Shown in pieces: positions 44,432 to 54,846 of a DNA stretch of 64,000 nucleotides. The stretch lies in contig NZ_CP007542.1 of NCBI RefSeq assembly GCF_000478825.2, forward strand, positions 868,001-932,000, in the 5' to 3' direction. The notes below the pieces were generated by a model. That model was not told the origin of the DNA. It searched no databases and saw only the letters and a list, made by a program, of their open reading frames with translations. Source of the DNA: Synechocystis sp. PCC 6714. Its GTDB lineage: Bacteria > Cyanobacteriota > Cyanobacteriia > Cyanobacteriales > Microcystaceae. The position numbers and the translations under genes were made by a program. The first letter of the stretch is position 1, and every line of letters begins with the position of its first letter.

Positions 44432-46972
44432 ATGCAAACAAGATTGATGCAGTTTGGCTGGACGATCGCCTTTGGAATAGTGATTGAACTGGCGGCTATG
44501 CCCCTGGGAGCTCAAGAAATTATTAGTGAGCCATCCCCATCTACAGCAGTGGAACTGGATCAGGGGACATCTTTGGTGCAAGTGCAGGAAGTGCGACTAG
44601 AGCCAACGGAAACCGGGGTCGAAATTTTTTTGGTGACGGCGGGAGGGGCGATCGCCTCTCCGAACCTTGAGACGGTGGGCAATGCTCTGATTATTGATAT
44701 CCCCAATGCTTTGCTGGTCTTGCCTGAGGGACAGGGATTTGAGCAGGTAAGCTCCACTGCGGACATTGCCTTTGTCAGTGTTACCCAAATGACTGATAAC
44801 CAAGTGCGGTTAGCTATTACAGGGGTGAATGGCCCCCCCGAAGCGGAGGTGAAGTCCAGCCCGCAGGGGTTGCAATTGGTGATTCGCCCAGGTGTTGCCG
44901 AGACAACCGCCACTGTTGATGAAGTAGAAGCTCTGCAAATTGTGGTTTCTGCGACCCGCACAGAGGAGGAAATTGCCAATATTCCCCGGTCAGTGACGGT
45001 AATTCAACGGGCAGAAATTGAACAACAGACCCAGGTGTACTCTTCCCTGGCGGATATTTTGGGCCAGCTAGTGCCAGGGTTAGCCCCCAGCACCGGCAGT
45101 GCTAGTCAATTTGGGCAACCATTACGAGGCCGCAACGTGTTGGTGTTGATCGATGGGGTGCCCCAAACCACCAACCGCAATGCTTTCCGAGATTTACAAA
45201 CCATTGCTCCCAGCGCCATTGAAAGGATTGAAGTTATTCAGGGGCCAACGGCAATCTATGGGGATGGTGCCACTGGAGGGGTAATCAATATCATTACCCG
45301 TGGCCCTGCCCCTGAGCCATTCCTAGCCAGCACCCGCCTAGCCATCAATGCTGATTTTGACAGCCTATCCGACAGTTTAGGGGGGACAGTCGAGCAATAT
45401 GTGGGGGGAACCCTTGACCACGGTGACTACGCCTTTACCGTATCCTATGAATCCGTTGGCGCATTCTTTGATGCGTTAGGCAATCGCATTCCTCCCGATC
45501 CCAATGGCCAGGGGGGGGTATCGGACACCGACAGCTTCAATGTTTTGGGTAAATTGGGCATTGACATCACCGAAGACCAGCGCCTACAACTCACCATTAA
45601 CCATTTTCAAGCCACCCAAAATACTGATTTCACCGTTGATCCTAGTATTACGGCGATCGCCGGCCGGCAGAGATCCCAGGCGATCGAAGGGCTGGACCTT
45701 GATACTCCCCAAACCAGTAACAATACCTTAGTCAGCCTTGATTACAGCCACAGCAACGTCCTCAATGGCAAACTGAAGGGACAAATCTACTATCGTGACT
45801 ACTTAACTCGTTTTTTCCCCTTTGATGGACGATCCTCCGTTAGCTTGGGCAATAGCATTTTTCAGTCCGAAATTGACTCCACCGAGTGGGGCGGAAGGCT
45901 ACAAATGGATACCCCCCTCACTGGAGAAAAAAACCTGCGACTACTGTGGGGAGCTGACTATAACAATGAAAATACTGCTCAACCAGTAAACATTTTTGAC
46001 CCAGCTGTTTTCAATACCAGTGGCGGCCTGACCTACCGCAACACCGGGAAACGTACCTGGGTACCCTCCCTCGACCAAGACAGTCTGGGATTGTTCGCCC
46101 AATTAAACTGGCGGGCCAACGATTGGCTTACCCTACTGGGGGGCGTCCGCCACGAACAGGTGGGCCTCTCGGTGGATGATTTCACCACCCTAGCGGGTAA
46201 TACAATACAGGGAGGGGACTTAAGCTACGATGCCACACTTTTTAACCTGGGGGGGGTAGTGAATGTCACCGATAATGTCAGCTTGTTTGCTAGCTTTGCC
46301 CAAGGTTTTTCCCTAGCCGACGTGGGCCTAGTACTTCGTAATGCCCCTGCGGGGTTTTCATTGGCTACTTTGCAACCGGAAGCCCAGCGGGTCAATAATT
46401 ACGAGGTCGGTGTGCGAGGCAATTGGAATGATCTCCAGTTTTCCTTAGCCGGGTTCTATAACTCCTCTGACTTGGGTACCACCTTCACAGCCCCAGGGGA
46501 AATTTTGCGGGCTCCAGAACGAATTTATGGTGTAGAAGCCACCCTGGATGCCAAAGTGGGGGAAAGTTGGCAGTTGGGGGGGACATTTAGCTTATCCGCT
46601 GGGGAAATTGACCGCTTAAACAACGGTAACTATACTCCCCTCGATGGTTTTCGCATTGCACCGGTAAAACTCACCGCCTATGTCCAGAACCAAACTACTC
46701 CCGGCTGGCAAAATCGGTTACAGCTTCTCTATTCCGGCGATCGTGACGTGTTTGGGGACGATACTGTCTTTGGCCAGCGCGCCGTCAACAGCTACGTCAC
46801 CCTAGATTACATCAGTAGGATTGATGTTGGTCCCGGTAAGCTTGAAATCGGCATTGCTAACCTATTGAACACTGACTATTTTCCGGTGGTGTCGCAGCTG
46901 CAGGTCAGCGAATTGAGTTATGCGGCCGCCCGGGGTCGGTTTCTACGCATTGGCTATGCATTTGAGTGGTAA
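44432..46972 (+). CDS. TonB-dependent receptor with AMIN domain (2)
   Basis: This 846-residue outer-membrane protein has a signal peptide (LAAMPLGAQ). An AMIN domain covers residues about 45-150 (VQVQEVRLEPTETGVEIFLV). The plug domain runs from about 165 to 290 (VVSATRTEEEIANIPRSVTV, then IERIEVIQGPTAIYGDGATG). The remaining part is a long beta-barrel ending in FLRIGYAFEW, where Trp replaces the usual Phe. The plug has the ATRTEEE-type TonB box region seen in CirA/FhuE-like receptors. It starts after a strong AGGAGG site (44420-44425). It is convergent with fecB copy 2, with five bases between. Confidence 0.86.
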   Translation: MQTRLMQFGWTIAFGIVIELAAMPLGAQEIISEPSPSTAVELDQGTSLVQVQEVRLEPTETGVEIFLVTAGGAIASPNLETVGNALIIDIPNALLVLPEGQGFEQVSSTADIAFVSVTQMTDNQVRLAITGVNGPPEAEVKSSPQGLQLVIRPGVAETTATVDEVEALQIVVSATRTEEEIANIPRSVTVIQRAEIEQQTQVYSSLADILGQLVPGLAPSTGSASQFGQPLRGRNVLVLIDGVPQTTNRNAFRDLQTIAPSAIERIEVIQGPTAIYGDGATGGVINIITRGPAPEPFLASTRLAINADFDSLSDSLGGTVEQYVGGTLDHGDYAFTVSYESVGAFFDALGNRIPPDPNGQGGVSDTDSFNVLGKLGIDITEDQRLQLTINHFQATQNTDFTVDPSITAIAGRQRSQAIEGLDLDTPQTSNNTLVSLDYSHSNVLNGKLKGQIYYRDYLTRFFPFDGRSSVSLGNSIFQSEIDSTEWGGRLQMDTPLTGEKNLRLLWGADYNNENTAQPVNIFDPAVFNTSGGLTYRNTGKRTWVPSLDQDSLGLFAQLNWRANDWLTLLGGVRHEQVGLSVDDFTTLAGNTIQGGDLSYDATLFNLGGVVNVTDNVSLFASFAQGFSLADVGLVLRNAPAGFSLATLQPEAQRVNNYEVGVRGNWNDLQFSLAGFYNSSDLGTTFTAPGEILRAPERIYGVEATLDAKVGESWQLGGTFSLSAGEIDRLNNGNYTPLDGFRIAPVKLTAYVQNQTTPGWQNRLQLLYSGDRDVFGDDTVFGQRAVNSYVTLDYISRIDVGPGKLEIGIANLLNTDYFPVVSQLQVSELSYAAARGRFLRIGYAFEW

Positions 46973-46977
46973 TCGGT

Positions 46978-47931
46978 TTAGGGGTCCAAGTACCGCTCCA
47001 AATCATCTAGTAATAAATGGGCGGCTTGGATACCTCCAGCGGTAGTCCAGACCACATCACTCACGGCATAGGTTTTTCCTCTTTCTACAACCCCCAACTG
47101 TTGCCAGAGAGGATGGCTCAACCACGGATTGCTCCTATTACCTTCTGCTTGGCTGGTGTTTTCTCCGGTGTAGGTGAAATAAAACATTGCATCAGCGTCC
47201 ATTTGCGGAATTTGCTCAAAGGAAACATCTTGGGCAAAGCCTCCGCTGGCCTGACTGGGGGGCCGTTGTAAACCCACCTCCTCGACAATTTGCCCCGGGA
47301 AAGAATCCTTTAAATAGATGCGGGCTCCCCCGGAGAGAAACCGGACTAGGGAAATTTGAATATTACGTTCAGTAAATCGTTGGCGTAGTTGGGCTACACG
47401 AGCTTGCCAATCGACTAAAAGTTGCTTAGCTTCAGCGTCACGATTGAGAGCTTGGCCGTACAGACGTAGGTTTTCCTCCCATGATTCACCAATAGTTTCT
47501 GAAAAAACCGTGGGGGCGATCGCCTGGAGAGAGTCATAAATTTGTCCCTGCCGCACCTGGCTACCCAGAATTAAATCCGGCTGTAGGGCCACGATTTTCT
47601 CTAAGTTGGGCTGCATTTCATCCCCCACAACAGGTACCTCGGCCATGGCATCGGCAAGGTAATCGTAGTAGGGATCCCCTTCCCAGGACTTGACGGCTCC
47701 CACCGGGGTAATCCCCAAAGCCAACACCATATCTGTGGCCTCATTGGTTAATACCACCACCCGCTGGGGATGGCTGGGCACCGCTGTTTCCCCCCTGGCA
47801 TGGGCTATTATGCGCTGGGTAACGCCTGGGTTCCCAGGGAGAACGGTTTTGTCTGCAACCACTCTAGACGGTGGACCAGCACAGGCACACAGCATCAGGC
47901 ACAGGCCAAAGATTATCCATCGACTTTTCAT
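46978..47931 (-). CDS. fecB: Iron-siderophore-binding protein FecB (copy 2)
   Basis: From ATG 47931 the protein has about 317 residues. It opens with MKSRWIIFGLCLMLCACAG, a lipoprotein signal whose lipobox Cys is at about residue 17. The mature part shows the two-domain helical-backbone pattern of BtuF/FecB proteins (RVVVLTNEATDMVLALGITP, then LEKIVALQPDLILGSQVRQG). It presumably feeds a FecCD transporter. It resembles the FecB at 32.4 kb but is clearly diverged, so they may bind different siderophores. It lies 78 bases downstream of the intact fecE on the same strand. Seven upstream codons to 47952 are possible. Confidence 0.86.
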   Translation of the reverse strand: MKSRWIIFGLCLMLCACAGPPSRVVADKTVLPGNPGVTQRIIAHARGETAVPSHPQRVVVLTNEATDMVLALGITPVGAVKSWEGDPYYDYLADAMAEVPVVGDEMQPNLEKIVALQPDLILGSQVRQGQIYDSLQAIAPTVFSETIGESWEENLRLYGQALNRDAEAKQLLVDWQARVAQLRQRFTERNIQISLVRFLSGGARIYLKDSFPGQIVEEVGLQRPPSQASGGFAQDVSFEQIPQMDADAMFYFTYTGENTSQAEGNRSNPWLSHPLWQQLGVVERGKTYAVSDVVWTTAGGIQAAHLLLDDLERYLDP

Positions 47932-48030
47932 CGTTTTTCTAAACCAAATCAATTTTTTGCAGAGTACGGTGGCACCACGCCCCAGGGTTTTGCTTTTCCC
48001 TTGCAGATGTCCGTAGGGCTCAGTCCAGGG

Positions 48031-48849
48031 CTAGGGAATCGATTCTTGTAGGCATTGACTAATGGGAATACACAATGGTGTTCCGGTGATGGGGTCGCGG
48101 ATAATGTGGCTTTCTAATCCGAAAACTTGACGCACCAGTTCCGTGGTTACGATCGCCTGGGGTTGTCCCTGGGCTAACAGTTTTCCATCCCGTAGGGCCA
48201 CCAGGTGATGGCTATAGCGACAGGCTAAATTGAGATCATGGAGCACCATCACAATGGTCCGCCCCCCTGCTCGGTTGAGTTGATAGAGCAGGTCTAAGAC
48301 TTCAATTTGATGGGCCAAATCCAGGTAAGTGGTGGGTTCATCCAGCAGTAGTGTTTGCGTATCTTGGGCTAAGGCCATGGCAATCCAGGCCCGCTGGCGC
48401 TGGCCACCGGAAAGGGTGTCAAGGGAACGGTTAGCAAATTCGTATAGGTGAGTGGTGGCGATCGCCTCTTCCACTTTTAATTCATCTTGTTTTGACCATT
48501 GTTGGAGCCAGTTCTGGTGGGGATAACGACCCTGGGCCACCAATTCCCGCACTGTTAATCCCTCTGGAGCGGCGGGGCTTTGGGGCAAAATACCCAGACG
48601 TTTTGCCAATGCCTTGGTGGGCAAATGGGCGATCGCCTCTCCTTCTAAATAGACAGTGCCCCCCTGGGGTTTGAGCAACCGTGCCATACCCCTTAGTAGG
48701 GTAGATTTGCCACAACCATTGGGCCCCACCAACGTCGTAATTTGTCCGTGGGGAATAGCTAAATCAAGGCCTCGAATAATTACGTTACCGTCGTAGGCCA
48801 GGGTGAGTTTACGGGTCGTTAGGGTTATGGCATCAGGGTGATCGAACAT
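48031..48849 (-). CDS. fecE: Intact iron-siderophore ABC ATPase FecE
   Basis: This 272-residue ABC ATPase of the FecE/FhuC/BtuD family has Walker [19 protein letters not shown], signature [19 protein letters not shown], Walker [21 protein letters not shown] and the H-loop [16 protein letters not shown]. All motifs are intact. It drives import of iron-siderophore complexes. It is upstream of fecB copy 2, but no FecCD permease is adjacent. The fecC-fecD pair at 27.8-30.0 kb has lost its own ATPase, so this protein may serve it. The matching N-terminal sequence of the broken copy supports a common origin. Confidence 0.9.
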   Translation of the reverse strand: MFDHPDAITLTTRKLTLAYDGNVIIRGLDLAIPHGQITTLVGPNGCGKSTLLRGMARLLKPQGGTVYLEGEAIAHLPTKALAKRLGILPQSPAAPEGLTVRELVAQGRYPHQNWLQQWSKQDELKVEEAIATTHLYEFANRSLDTLSGGQRQRAWIAMALAQDTQTLLLDEPTTYLDLAHQIEVLDLLYQLNRAGGRTIVMVLHDLNLACRYSHHLVALRDGKLLAQGQPQAIVTTELVRQVFGLESHIIRDPITGTPLCIPISQCLQESIP

Positions 48850-48944
48850 GGGAATAAAGGGGAAATCAGGGTCATTAATTGCGATAGAGGGCCAGAAAAA
48901 ATAGGGAGCACGAAGGATGGCGGTCTTTTCGGTCAGGATGTAAG

Positions 48945-49316
48945 TTATTTAGTTCTTATCTTGCCTTCGGTACCGTGAGAATTGATTTGATAACGAGCTA
49001 GCTTGCGTACCTGACCTATTGATAGATTTAGCTCTTGGGCAATTAAGGCTTCAACTTCCGCCATATCGGTAGATAAAAACTCTAGATCCAGAGTTTTAAT
49101 GGCCGAGCCGGTGGTTTTAACGCTGACTTTAGTGAAATTTGGGATCGACTTGACCTCGATTTCGATCGCCAGTACCGCCGCCTGCACCTGAATTTGTGTT
49201 TGAGCATCGGACTTAAGGGCCTGGGTGGGGGAGTAGGCGTAGCTCAACAGGTGGTGAGTCATTCCCTGGCCGCCAAACCAAAAGATTAGTGCCAAAGCCG
49301 GAATTGGCAATCCCAT
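48945..49316 (-). CDS. Small membrane-anchored protein of unknown function
   Basis: A 123-residue protein with a hydrophobic N-terminus ([15 protein letters not shown]) that could be a signal or anchor, followed by a hydrophilic domain of mixed helix and strand. That domain includes [20 protein letters not shown], and a helix [20 protein letters not shown] near the end which looks like a helix-turn-helix. I do not recognise the family. It is divergent from the truncated response regulator, and the intact fecE gene follows downstream on the same strand. A role tied to signalling or iron uptake is only a guess. Confidence 0.5.
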   Translation of the reverse strand: MGLPIPALALIFWFGGQGMTHHLLSYAYSPTQALKSDAQTQIQVQAAVLAIEIEVKSIPNFTKVSVKTTGSAIKTLDLEFLSTDMAEVEALIAQELNLSIGQVRKLARYQINSHGTEGKIRTK

Positions 49317-49490
49317 TACGAGGGGAAGCAGTATCCAGCGGCAAAGTTGAGCCGGAGCGTGAGATAACTACAACTTGGACATATTGACTGTTGAGAATAA
49401 TAAGCAGTAGTTTAGCATAGAGTTTATTCCGGTCTTATATGCTGCGCTCATAGTTATCAGCTCTAAGATTTTGCCGAAAGCCCACTCATT

Positions 49491-49901
49491 ATGAAGATTT
49501 TGGTCGTCGAAGATAACTTAGAATTGCTAGAAACTCTCAATACGCTCCTATGTCAAGCAGGGCATGTGGTGGATACAGCCATGGCCTACTCCGTCGCTGA
49601 GTGGCTGGCCACAGAACAGGATTACGATTTGCTGGTACTGGATTGGATGTTGCCGGAGGGTACAGGGCTAGAGTTGTGCCAGGATTACCGCCGCCGGGGT
49701 AAAACAACCCCAGTGCTAATGTTGACGGCCTGGGACAGTAGTTTTGATCGACTGGCGGGCTTAGATGCTGGAGCCGATGATTATGTGGTTAAACCCGTGG
49801 ATATGCCGGAATTGCTGGCACGGGTGCGGGCCCTGGGACGGCGGAGAGCCCGTTGGCTGGGTGATTGTATTAGTCTAGGTGACCTCTCGTTGCATCGCTA
49901 A
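49491..49901 (+). CDS. Truncated OmpR-type response regulator
   Basis: This 136-residue protein has a full receiver domain. Acidic residues lie at its start (MKILVVEDNLELL), the phospho-acceptor is Asp51 (YDLLVLDWMLPEGTG), Thr79 sits in VLMLTAWD, and Lys101 in YVVKPVDMPELL. The family continues with a linker and a winged-helix DNA-binding domain beginning at about residue 125. Here the frame ends right after WLGDCISLGDLSLHR with TAA at 49899-49901. So the output domain is missing. The gene may be a pseudogene or act as a stand-alone receiver. The next 50-150 bases hold a remnant of another gene, which suggests a deletion junction. Confidence 0.75.
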   Translation: MKILVVEDNLELLETLNTLLCQAGHVVDTAMAYSVAEWLATEQDYDLLVLDWMLPEGTGLELCQDYRRRGKTTPVLMLTAWDSSFDRLAGLDAGADDYVVKPVDMPELLARVRALGRRRARWLGDCISLGDLSLHR

Positions 49902-49951
49902 AATGCCAATACAAAGCCCCTTGAAAGGCGGGGTTTCAGACCCATTTTTTT

Positions 49952-50023
49952 GATGATTTTAATCTGAGAGTTTCTCCCGGAGTACCCTTTACGGTGGTGG
50001 GTAAAATTGGCGTAACACTCTAA
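49952..50023 (+). pseudogene. Remnant of a TonB-dependent receptor C-terminus
   Basis: Read from 49952, the sequence gives DDFNLRVSPGVPFTVVGKIG and then VTL and TAA (50021-50023). This aligns with the last residues of the receptor at 39608-42094 (GFDLSTYPGAPFTVVGKIGV). The bases CCCTTTACGGTGGTGGGTAA are identical in both. Nothing else of the gene is present, so this is the surviving 3' end after a deletion. The rest of the 348-base gap (49902-50249) shows no gene that I can support. Confidence 0.75.
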
Positions 50024-50249
50024 TTAATCATCAATCTTAAATGCTGTGTTAAAGGCCCCAATAATGGGTGCTAGGAGTCTATTTCTAAAAAAATTAGCTT
50101 TGATTTGATGAAGGAGTGAATTTAAGCCAGAGTTAAACATTGTCTGCTAAAGGGTTGCAAAGTCCGTGATTTTCTTTCAAGAACACTAGAAAACTAATCT
50201 AAAATTGGAATGGACAAAATTTTGTCCCCATTCCCCACTGCCACCACCC

Positions 50250-51893
50250 ATGACTGTCTGCAAAAATCCCCTTTGGCTCTACGACACCACTCTCCGAGAT
50301 GGAGCCCAGCGGGAAGGCATTTCTTTATCGTTGACTGATAAATTAACCATTGCCCGCCGCCTGGACCAATTGGGCATTCCTTTCATTGAAGGGGGTTGGC
50401 CGGGGGCGAATCCTAAGGATGTGCAATTTTTTTGGCAGTTACAGGAAGAGCCTTTGGAACAGGCTGAAATTGTGGCTTTTTGCTCCACCCGTCGGCCCCA
50501 CAAAGCAGTGGAAACAGACAAAATGCTCCAGGCCATTCTCTCGGCTGGAACCCGATGGGTAACCATTTTTGGCAAGTCCTGGGATCTCCATGTGCTGGAG
50601 GGACTGCAAACTAGCTTAGCGGAAAATTTGGCCATGATTAGTGACACGATCGCCTATCTACGGAGTCAGGGGCGGCGGGTAATTTACGATGCCGAGCACT
50701 GGTTTGATGGCTACCAAGCTAACCCCGATTATGCACTGGCTACCTTAGCCACCGCCCAACAGGCCGGGGCCGAATGGTTAGTGATGTGCGATACCAACGG
50801 GGGTACTTTGCCGAGGCAAATTAGTGAAATTACCACCAAGGTTAGGCAAGGTTTGGGGCTAGACGCTCAATGCGACCACCAACCCCGGCTGGGCATCCAT
50901 GCCCACAATGACAGTGGCACCGCTGTGGCCAATTCTCTGATGGCGGTGGAAGCGGGGGCCACCATGGTCCAGGGCACGATCAACGGCTATGGAGAGCGTT
51001 GCGGCAATGCTAACTTGTGTACTTTGATTCCCAATTTGCAACTCAAGCTTCATTTCGATTGTATCGAACCCAAAAAGCTTGTTAATCTCACCAGCACTAG
51101 TCGGTTAATCAGCGAAATTGTTAACCTAGCTCCCGATGACCATGCTCCTTTTGTAGGGCGGTCGGCCTTTGCCCATAAGGGGGGTATCCATGTTTCTGCC
51201 GTGCAACGCAATCCCTTTACCTATGAGCATATTGCCCCGGAAGTAATTGGTAATGAGCGGCGCATTGTGGTGTCAGAACAGGCGGGCTTGAGCAACATAT
51301 TGTCTAAGGCGGAGTTATTCGGCATTGCCCTGGATCGTCAAGATCCGGCCTGTCGCACCATCCTGGAAACATTAAAAGATCTGGAACAGCAGGGTTATCA
51401 ATTTGAGGCGGCGGAGGCCAGCTTTGAATTGCTGATGCGCCAAGCTATGGACGATCGCCAACCCCTATTTTTAGTGCAGGGCTTCCAGGTACACTGTGAC
51501 CTACTAACTCCGGCGGAAAATCCTGCTTATCACAATGCGTTAGCTACGGTGAAGGTGACCGTCAACGGGCAAAATATTTTGGAAGTGGCGGAAGGCAATG
51601 GCCCAGTTTCTGCATTGGATCAAGCTCTGCGAAAGGCTTTAACCCGTTTTTATCCCCAAATTGCCGATTTTCACCTCACCGACTACAAAGTGCGGATTCT
51701 AGATGGGGGTGCCGGTACCTCCGCCAAGACCCGCGTGCTAGTGGAATCCAGCAAGGGCGATCGCCGTTGGACTACGGTGGGGGTATCGGGCAATATCTTA
51801 GAAGCTTCCTATCAAGCGGTGGTGGAAGGCATCGAATATGGCCTCCGTTTGCTGACCTGCGGACTGACAGACCAAAAAGTGACCAGCACTTGA
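50250..51893 (+). CDS. cimA: (R)-citramalate synthase
   Basis: A protein of about 547 residues of the LeuA/CimA family. It condenses acetyl-CoA with pyruvate to citramalate, the start of a threonine-independent isoleucine route. The N-terminal metal-binding barrel begins LWLYDTTLRDGAQREGISLS, followed by FIEGGWPGANPKD, which separates CimA from true LeuA. The HIHAHNDSG-like segment (LGIHAHNDSGTAVANSLMAV) carries the metal His residues. A LeuA dimer/regulatory domain fills residues about 390-535. I used ATG 50250 instead of the upstream TTG. The nearest alternative is 2-isopropylmalate synthase. Confidence 0.85.
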   Translation: MTVCKNPLWLYDTTLRDGAQREGISLSLTDKLTIARRLDQLGIPFIEGGWPGANPKDVQFFWQLQEEPLEQAEIVAFCSTRRPHKAVETDKMLQAILSAGTRWVTIFGKSWDLHVLEGLQTSLAENLAMISDTIAYLRSQGRRVIYDAEHWFDGYQANPDYALATLATAQQAGAEWLVMCDTNGGTLPRQISEITTKVRQGLGLDAQCDHQPRLGIHAHNDSGTAVANSLMAVEAGATMVQGTINGYGERCGNANLCTLIPNLQLKLHFDCIEPKKLVNLTSTSRLISEIVNLAPDDHAPFVGRSAFAHKGGIHVSAVQRNPFTYEHIAPEVIGNERRIVVSEQAGLSNILSKAELFGIALDRQDPACRTILETLKDLEQQGYQFEAAEASFELLMRQAMDDRQPLFLVQGFQVHCDLLTPAENPAYHNALATVKVTVNGQNILEVAEGNGPVSALDQALRKALTRFYPQIADFHLTDYKVRILDGGAGTSAKTRVLVESSKGDRRWTTVGVSGNILEASYQAVVEGIEYGLRLLTCGLTDQKVTST

Positions 51894-51967
51894 TGGCACT
51901 GGGGATGGATTTCCCCCACCCATCAGAGTAAGTGGTTGATTATTCTCCCCCAAGGGTGAGGGGATAA

Positions 51968-52040
51968 CGGGTGCGGCAGGATTCGAACCTGCGACCGTCC
52001 GCTTAGAAGGCGGATGCTCTATCCACTGAGCTACGCACCC
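51968..52040 (-). tRNA. tRNA-Arg (UCU anticodon)
   Basis: On the minus strand the 73-base sequence begins GGGTGCGTAGCTCAGTGGAT and ends with the complementary arm CGCACCC plus a G discriminator. The anticodon stem CCGCC pairs with GGCGG-type bases across a loop with TCT, so it reads AGA codons. The T-arm contains the GGTTCGAATCC consensus. No CCA is encoded. It lies in the 369-base gap between cimA and chlI. I see no other feature in the remainder of the gap. Confidence 0.93.
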
Positions 52041-52262
52041 AAGCAAGGCACTCAAGTTTATTCTCCCATATTTTTAGAGGCTGGAGTTTCACCGTTGCGG
52101 GAACGTCCCCAACCTTGTGTCAGAATGGTTAACGGCCGGATTTTGGCCATTGCCAGTGGAATGCTAGAACTTGGTTATCCTTGGTGGGGCTAATCTCCCC
52201 CTAGCCAAGTTTAATTCCTGGTTTAAAAGTTTTAATTATTTTTTATTATTGTCCCTTTGCCC

Positions 52263-53336
52263 ATGACTGCCACCCTTGCCACTCCCAGCAAAACCCGCCG
52301 CGTTGTTTTTCCTTTTACGGCGATCGTTGGTCAAGATGAAATGAAGTTGGCCCTATTGCTCAATGTCATTGATCCCAAAATTGGCGGTGTGATGATCATG
52401 GGCGATCGGGGTACAGGAAAATCCACCACCATTAGGGCTTTGGCAGACTTGTTGCCGGAAATTGAAGTGGTGGCAAATGATCCCTTCAACTCTTCCCCCA
52501 GCGACCCAGAAATGATGAGTGAGGAGGTGCGGATCCGGGTGGATAACCAAGAGCCCCTTGCCATTGTCAAGAAGAAAGTCACCATGGTGGACCTACCCCT
52601 GGGGGCGACGGAAGACCGGGTATGCGGCACCATTGACATTGAAAAAGCGCTTTCGGAAGGGGTTAAAGCCTTTGAGCCTGGTTTATTAGCCAAAGCCAAC
52701 CGGGGTATCTTATATGTGGACGAAGTCAATCTTTTAGACGATCACCTAGTGGATGTGCTGTTGGACTCCGCCGCTGGAGGATGGAACACGGTGGAGCGAG
52801 AAGGGATTTCCATTCGTCACCCGGCTCGGTTCGTTTTAGTTGGTTCCGGTAACCCAGAAGAAGGGGAATTGCGGCCCCAATTGTTGGATCGTTTTGGGAT
52901 GCACGCTGAAATCCGCACTGTGCGTGAACCAGAATTGCGGGTAAAAATCGTCGAACAACGGACGGAATTTGACCAAAATCCCCAGCCTTTTTGCGACCAT
53001 TATCAAACAGAACAGGAGGCGTTACAGGCAAAAATTGTTAACGCCCAGAATTTACTGCCCCAGGTGACCCTTGATTATGACTATCGAGTCAAAGTATCCG
53101 AAGTCTGTGCAGAATTGGATGTGGATGGATTGCGGGGAGATATTGTTACCAACCGAGCTGCTAAGGCGATCGCCGCTTTTGAAGGTCGCACTGAGGTGAC
53201 AGTGGATGACATTAGCCGGGTAATTGTACTTTGTTTGCGCCATCGTTTACGCAAGGATCCTCTAGAATCCATTGATTCTGGCAGTAAGGTGGAAAAGGTA
53301 TTCAAACGAGTTTTCGGCATTGTTGATGAAGCTTAA
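52263..53336 (+). CDS. chlI: Magnesium chelatase ATPase subunit ChlI
   Basis: A protein of about 357 residues, the AAA+ ATPase subunit of magnesium chelatase, which with ChlD and ChlH inserts Mg2+ into protoporphyrin IX, the first step committed to chlorophyll. Walker A is [19 protein letters not shown] and Walker B is [20 protein letters not shown]. The sensor and arginine-finger region contains [23 protein letters not shown] 52263 gives [17 protein letters not shown] two codons upstream (52257) is also in frame. The gene is complete and precedes tyrS by 211 bases. Confidence 0.95.
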   Translation: MTATLATPSKTRRVVFPFTAIVGQDEMKLALLLNVIDPKIGGVMIMGDRGTGKSTTIRALADLLPEIEVVANDPFNSSPSDPEMMSEEVRIRVDNQEPLAIVKKKVTMVDLPLGATEDRVCGTIDIEKALSEGVKAFEPGLLAKANRGILYVDEVNLLDDHLVDVLLDSAAGGWNTVEREGISIRHPARFVLVGSGNPEEGELRPQLLDRFGMHAEIRTVREPELRVKIVEQRTEFDQNPQPFCDHYQTEQEALQAKIVNAQNLLPQVTLDYDYRVKVSEVCAELDVDGLRGDIVTNRAAKAIAAFEGRTEVTVDDISRVIVLCLRHRLRKDPLESIDSGSKVEKVFKRVFGIVDEA

Positions 53337-53547
53337 AGCTCATTGGCAAAGTTCTAAATTTGTCTTCCTAATTTATCCGCCAAACTTGAAAAATACAGGG
53401 GGAACTTTGTTTGATTTTCCCCTTGGAGCATGGAAGGCAAAATAGAAAAGATTATCCAAAGTTATAGGATTTAGAAGCAGTCAAATTCTTGATCAGTCAA
53501 GTCCTAAATTTCTCATTAAAACTTCTCTTATTTTTATTGTGTAGTCT

Positions 53548-54762
53548 ATGGCTATAAATTCTGAACCCGATTGGCTCTGGCGGGGAACAGCGGAAATTTT
53601 TCCCCATAATGCTGACTCAAAAAATCCCCAGGAAAATTTGGAAGTTTTAACCCAACAGGACAGACCTCTACGGGTAAAACTGGGCATTGATCCCACCGGC
53701 ACTGATATCCATTTGGGCCATAGCATTCCTTTCCGTAAATTGCGGGCGTTTCAGGATGCTGGCCATACGGCGGTGGTGATTATTGGTGATTTCACCGCCC
53801 AAATTGGCGATCCCACCGGGAAATCAGAGGTACGAAAACAATTAACAGCGGAACAGGTCAAGCGCAATGCAGAAAGTTATCTAGCCCAATTGAAACCAAT
53901 CCTGGATTTTGAAACCCCTGGGCGATTAGAAATCTGCTACAACTCCGAATGGTTGAGCAATTTAGATTTGAGTAAAATTTTAGAATTGTTGTCAACCATG
54001 ACAGTGGGGCAAATGTTAGCCAAAGAAGGTTTTGCGGAGCGCTTTCAGAAGGAAAATCCCATCTTTTTGCATGAATTTCTTTATCCTTTAATGCAGGGCT
54101 ATGATTCAGTGGCGGTGAATGCTGATGTGGAACTGGGGGGCACCGATCAAAAGTTTAATATTGCTGTGGGTCGAGATTTACAACGGCATTTTGGCAAAAC
54201 TCCTCAATTTGGTTTACTGCTACCAATTTTATTGGGGACAGACGGGCAACAAAAAATGTCCAAGTCCCTGAACAATTATGTGGGCTTACGGGAAGATGCC
54301 CTGTCCATGTACTCCAAGCTAGAAAAAACCCCCGATCGCCTGTTGGACGAATATTTCGAGCTACTAACTAACTTAAATTTGGGTCAACTACCGGATAATC
54401 CCAGGGAATGCCAAAAACTCCTAGCCCGGGAAGTTACCAGCCAATTCCACGGTCTAGAAGCGGCGATCGCCGCCCAGAAAACAGCAGAAGATATCGTTAC
54501 CCAGGGTAAAACAGGGAATACGGACAGTGTGCCCGAATTTTGTCTGAATGAAGTCACTTTTCCAGTCAAATTAGCCTACCTGCTCAGTGCCAGTGGCCTG
54601 TGCCCCAGCAGTAGTGAGGGTCGCCGTCAGATTAAAGGGGGAGCAGTACGTTTAGACGGCGATCGCCTGGGGGATATTAACCAGGAATACCAAAAACCGG
54701 AGGATTTGGACGGTAAGGTACTCCAGGTAGGCAAGAAAAAATTTATTCGTCTGACTTCTTGA
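53548..54762 (+). CDS. tyrS: Tyrosyl-tRNA synthetase TyrS
   Basis: This 404-residue class I aminoacyl-tRNA synthetase has the HIGH-type motif in [11 protein letters not shown] and the KMSKS loop in [10 protein letters not shown]. The C-terminal S4 RNA-binding domain starts at about residue 337 ([20 protein letters not shown]). All motifs are present, so the gene is functional in principle. Its last 99 codons (from about 54463) are duplicated, in diverged form, at 57151-57453. In between lies a foreign-looking two-gene cassette. The intact gene may therefore be a hybrid whose 3' end came with an inserted element. Confidence 0.95.
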   Translation: MAINSEPDWLWRGTAEIFPHNADSKNPQENLEVLTQQDRPLRVKLGIDPTGTDIHLGHSIPFRKLRAFQDAGHTAVVIIGDFTAQIGDPTGKSEVRKQLTAEQVKRNAESYLAQLKPILDFETPGRLEICYNSEWLSNLDLSKILELLSTMTVGQMLAKEGFAERFQKENPIFLHEFLYPLMQGYDSVAVNADVELGGTDQKFNIAVGRDLQRHFGKTPQFGLLLPILLGTDGQQKMSKSLNNYVGLREDALSMYSKLEKTPDRLLDEYFELLTNLNLGQLPDNPRECQKLLAREVTSQFHGLEAAIAAQKTAEDIVTQGKTGNTDSVPEFCLNEVTFPVKLAYLLSASGLCPSSSEGRRQIKGGAVRLDGDRLGDINQEYQKPEDLDGKVLQVGKKKFIRLTS

Positions 54763-54846
54763 TCTCAACCGTGATCATCTTCTCAACTCTTACAAAAGAC
54801 AAGTATCCTACTCACAAACAAGATAGCATTTTGAAAAGAACTTTAA

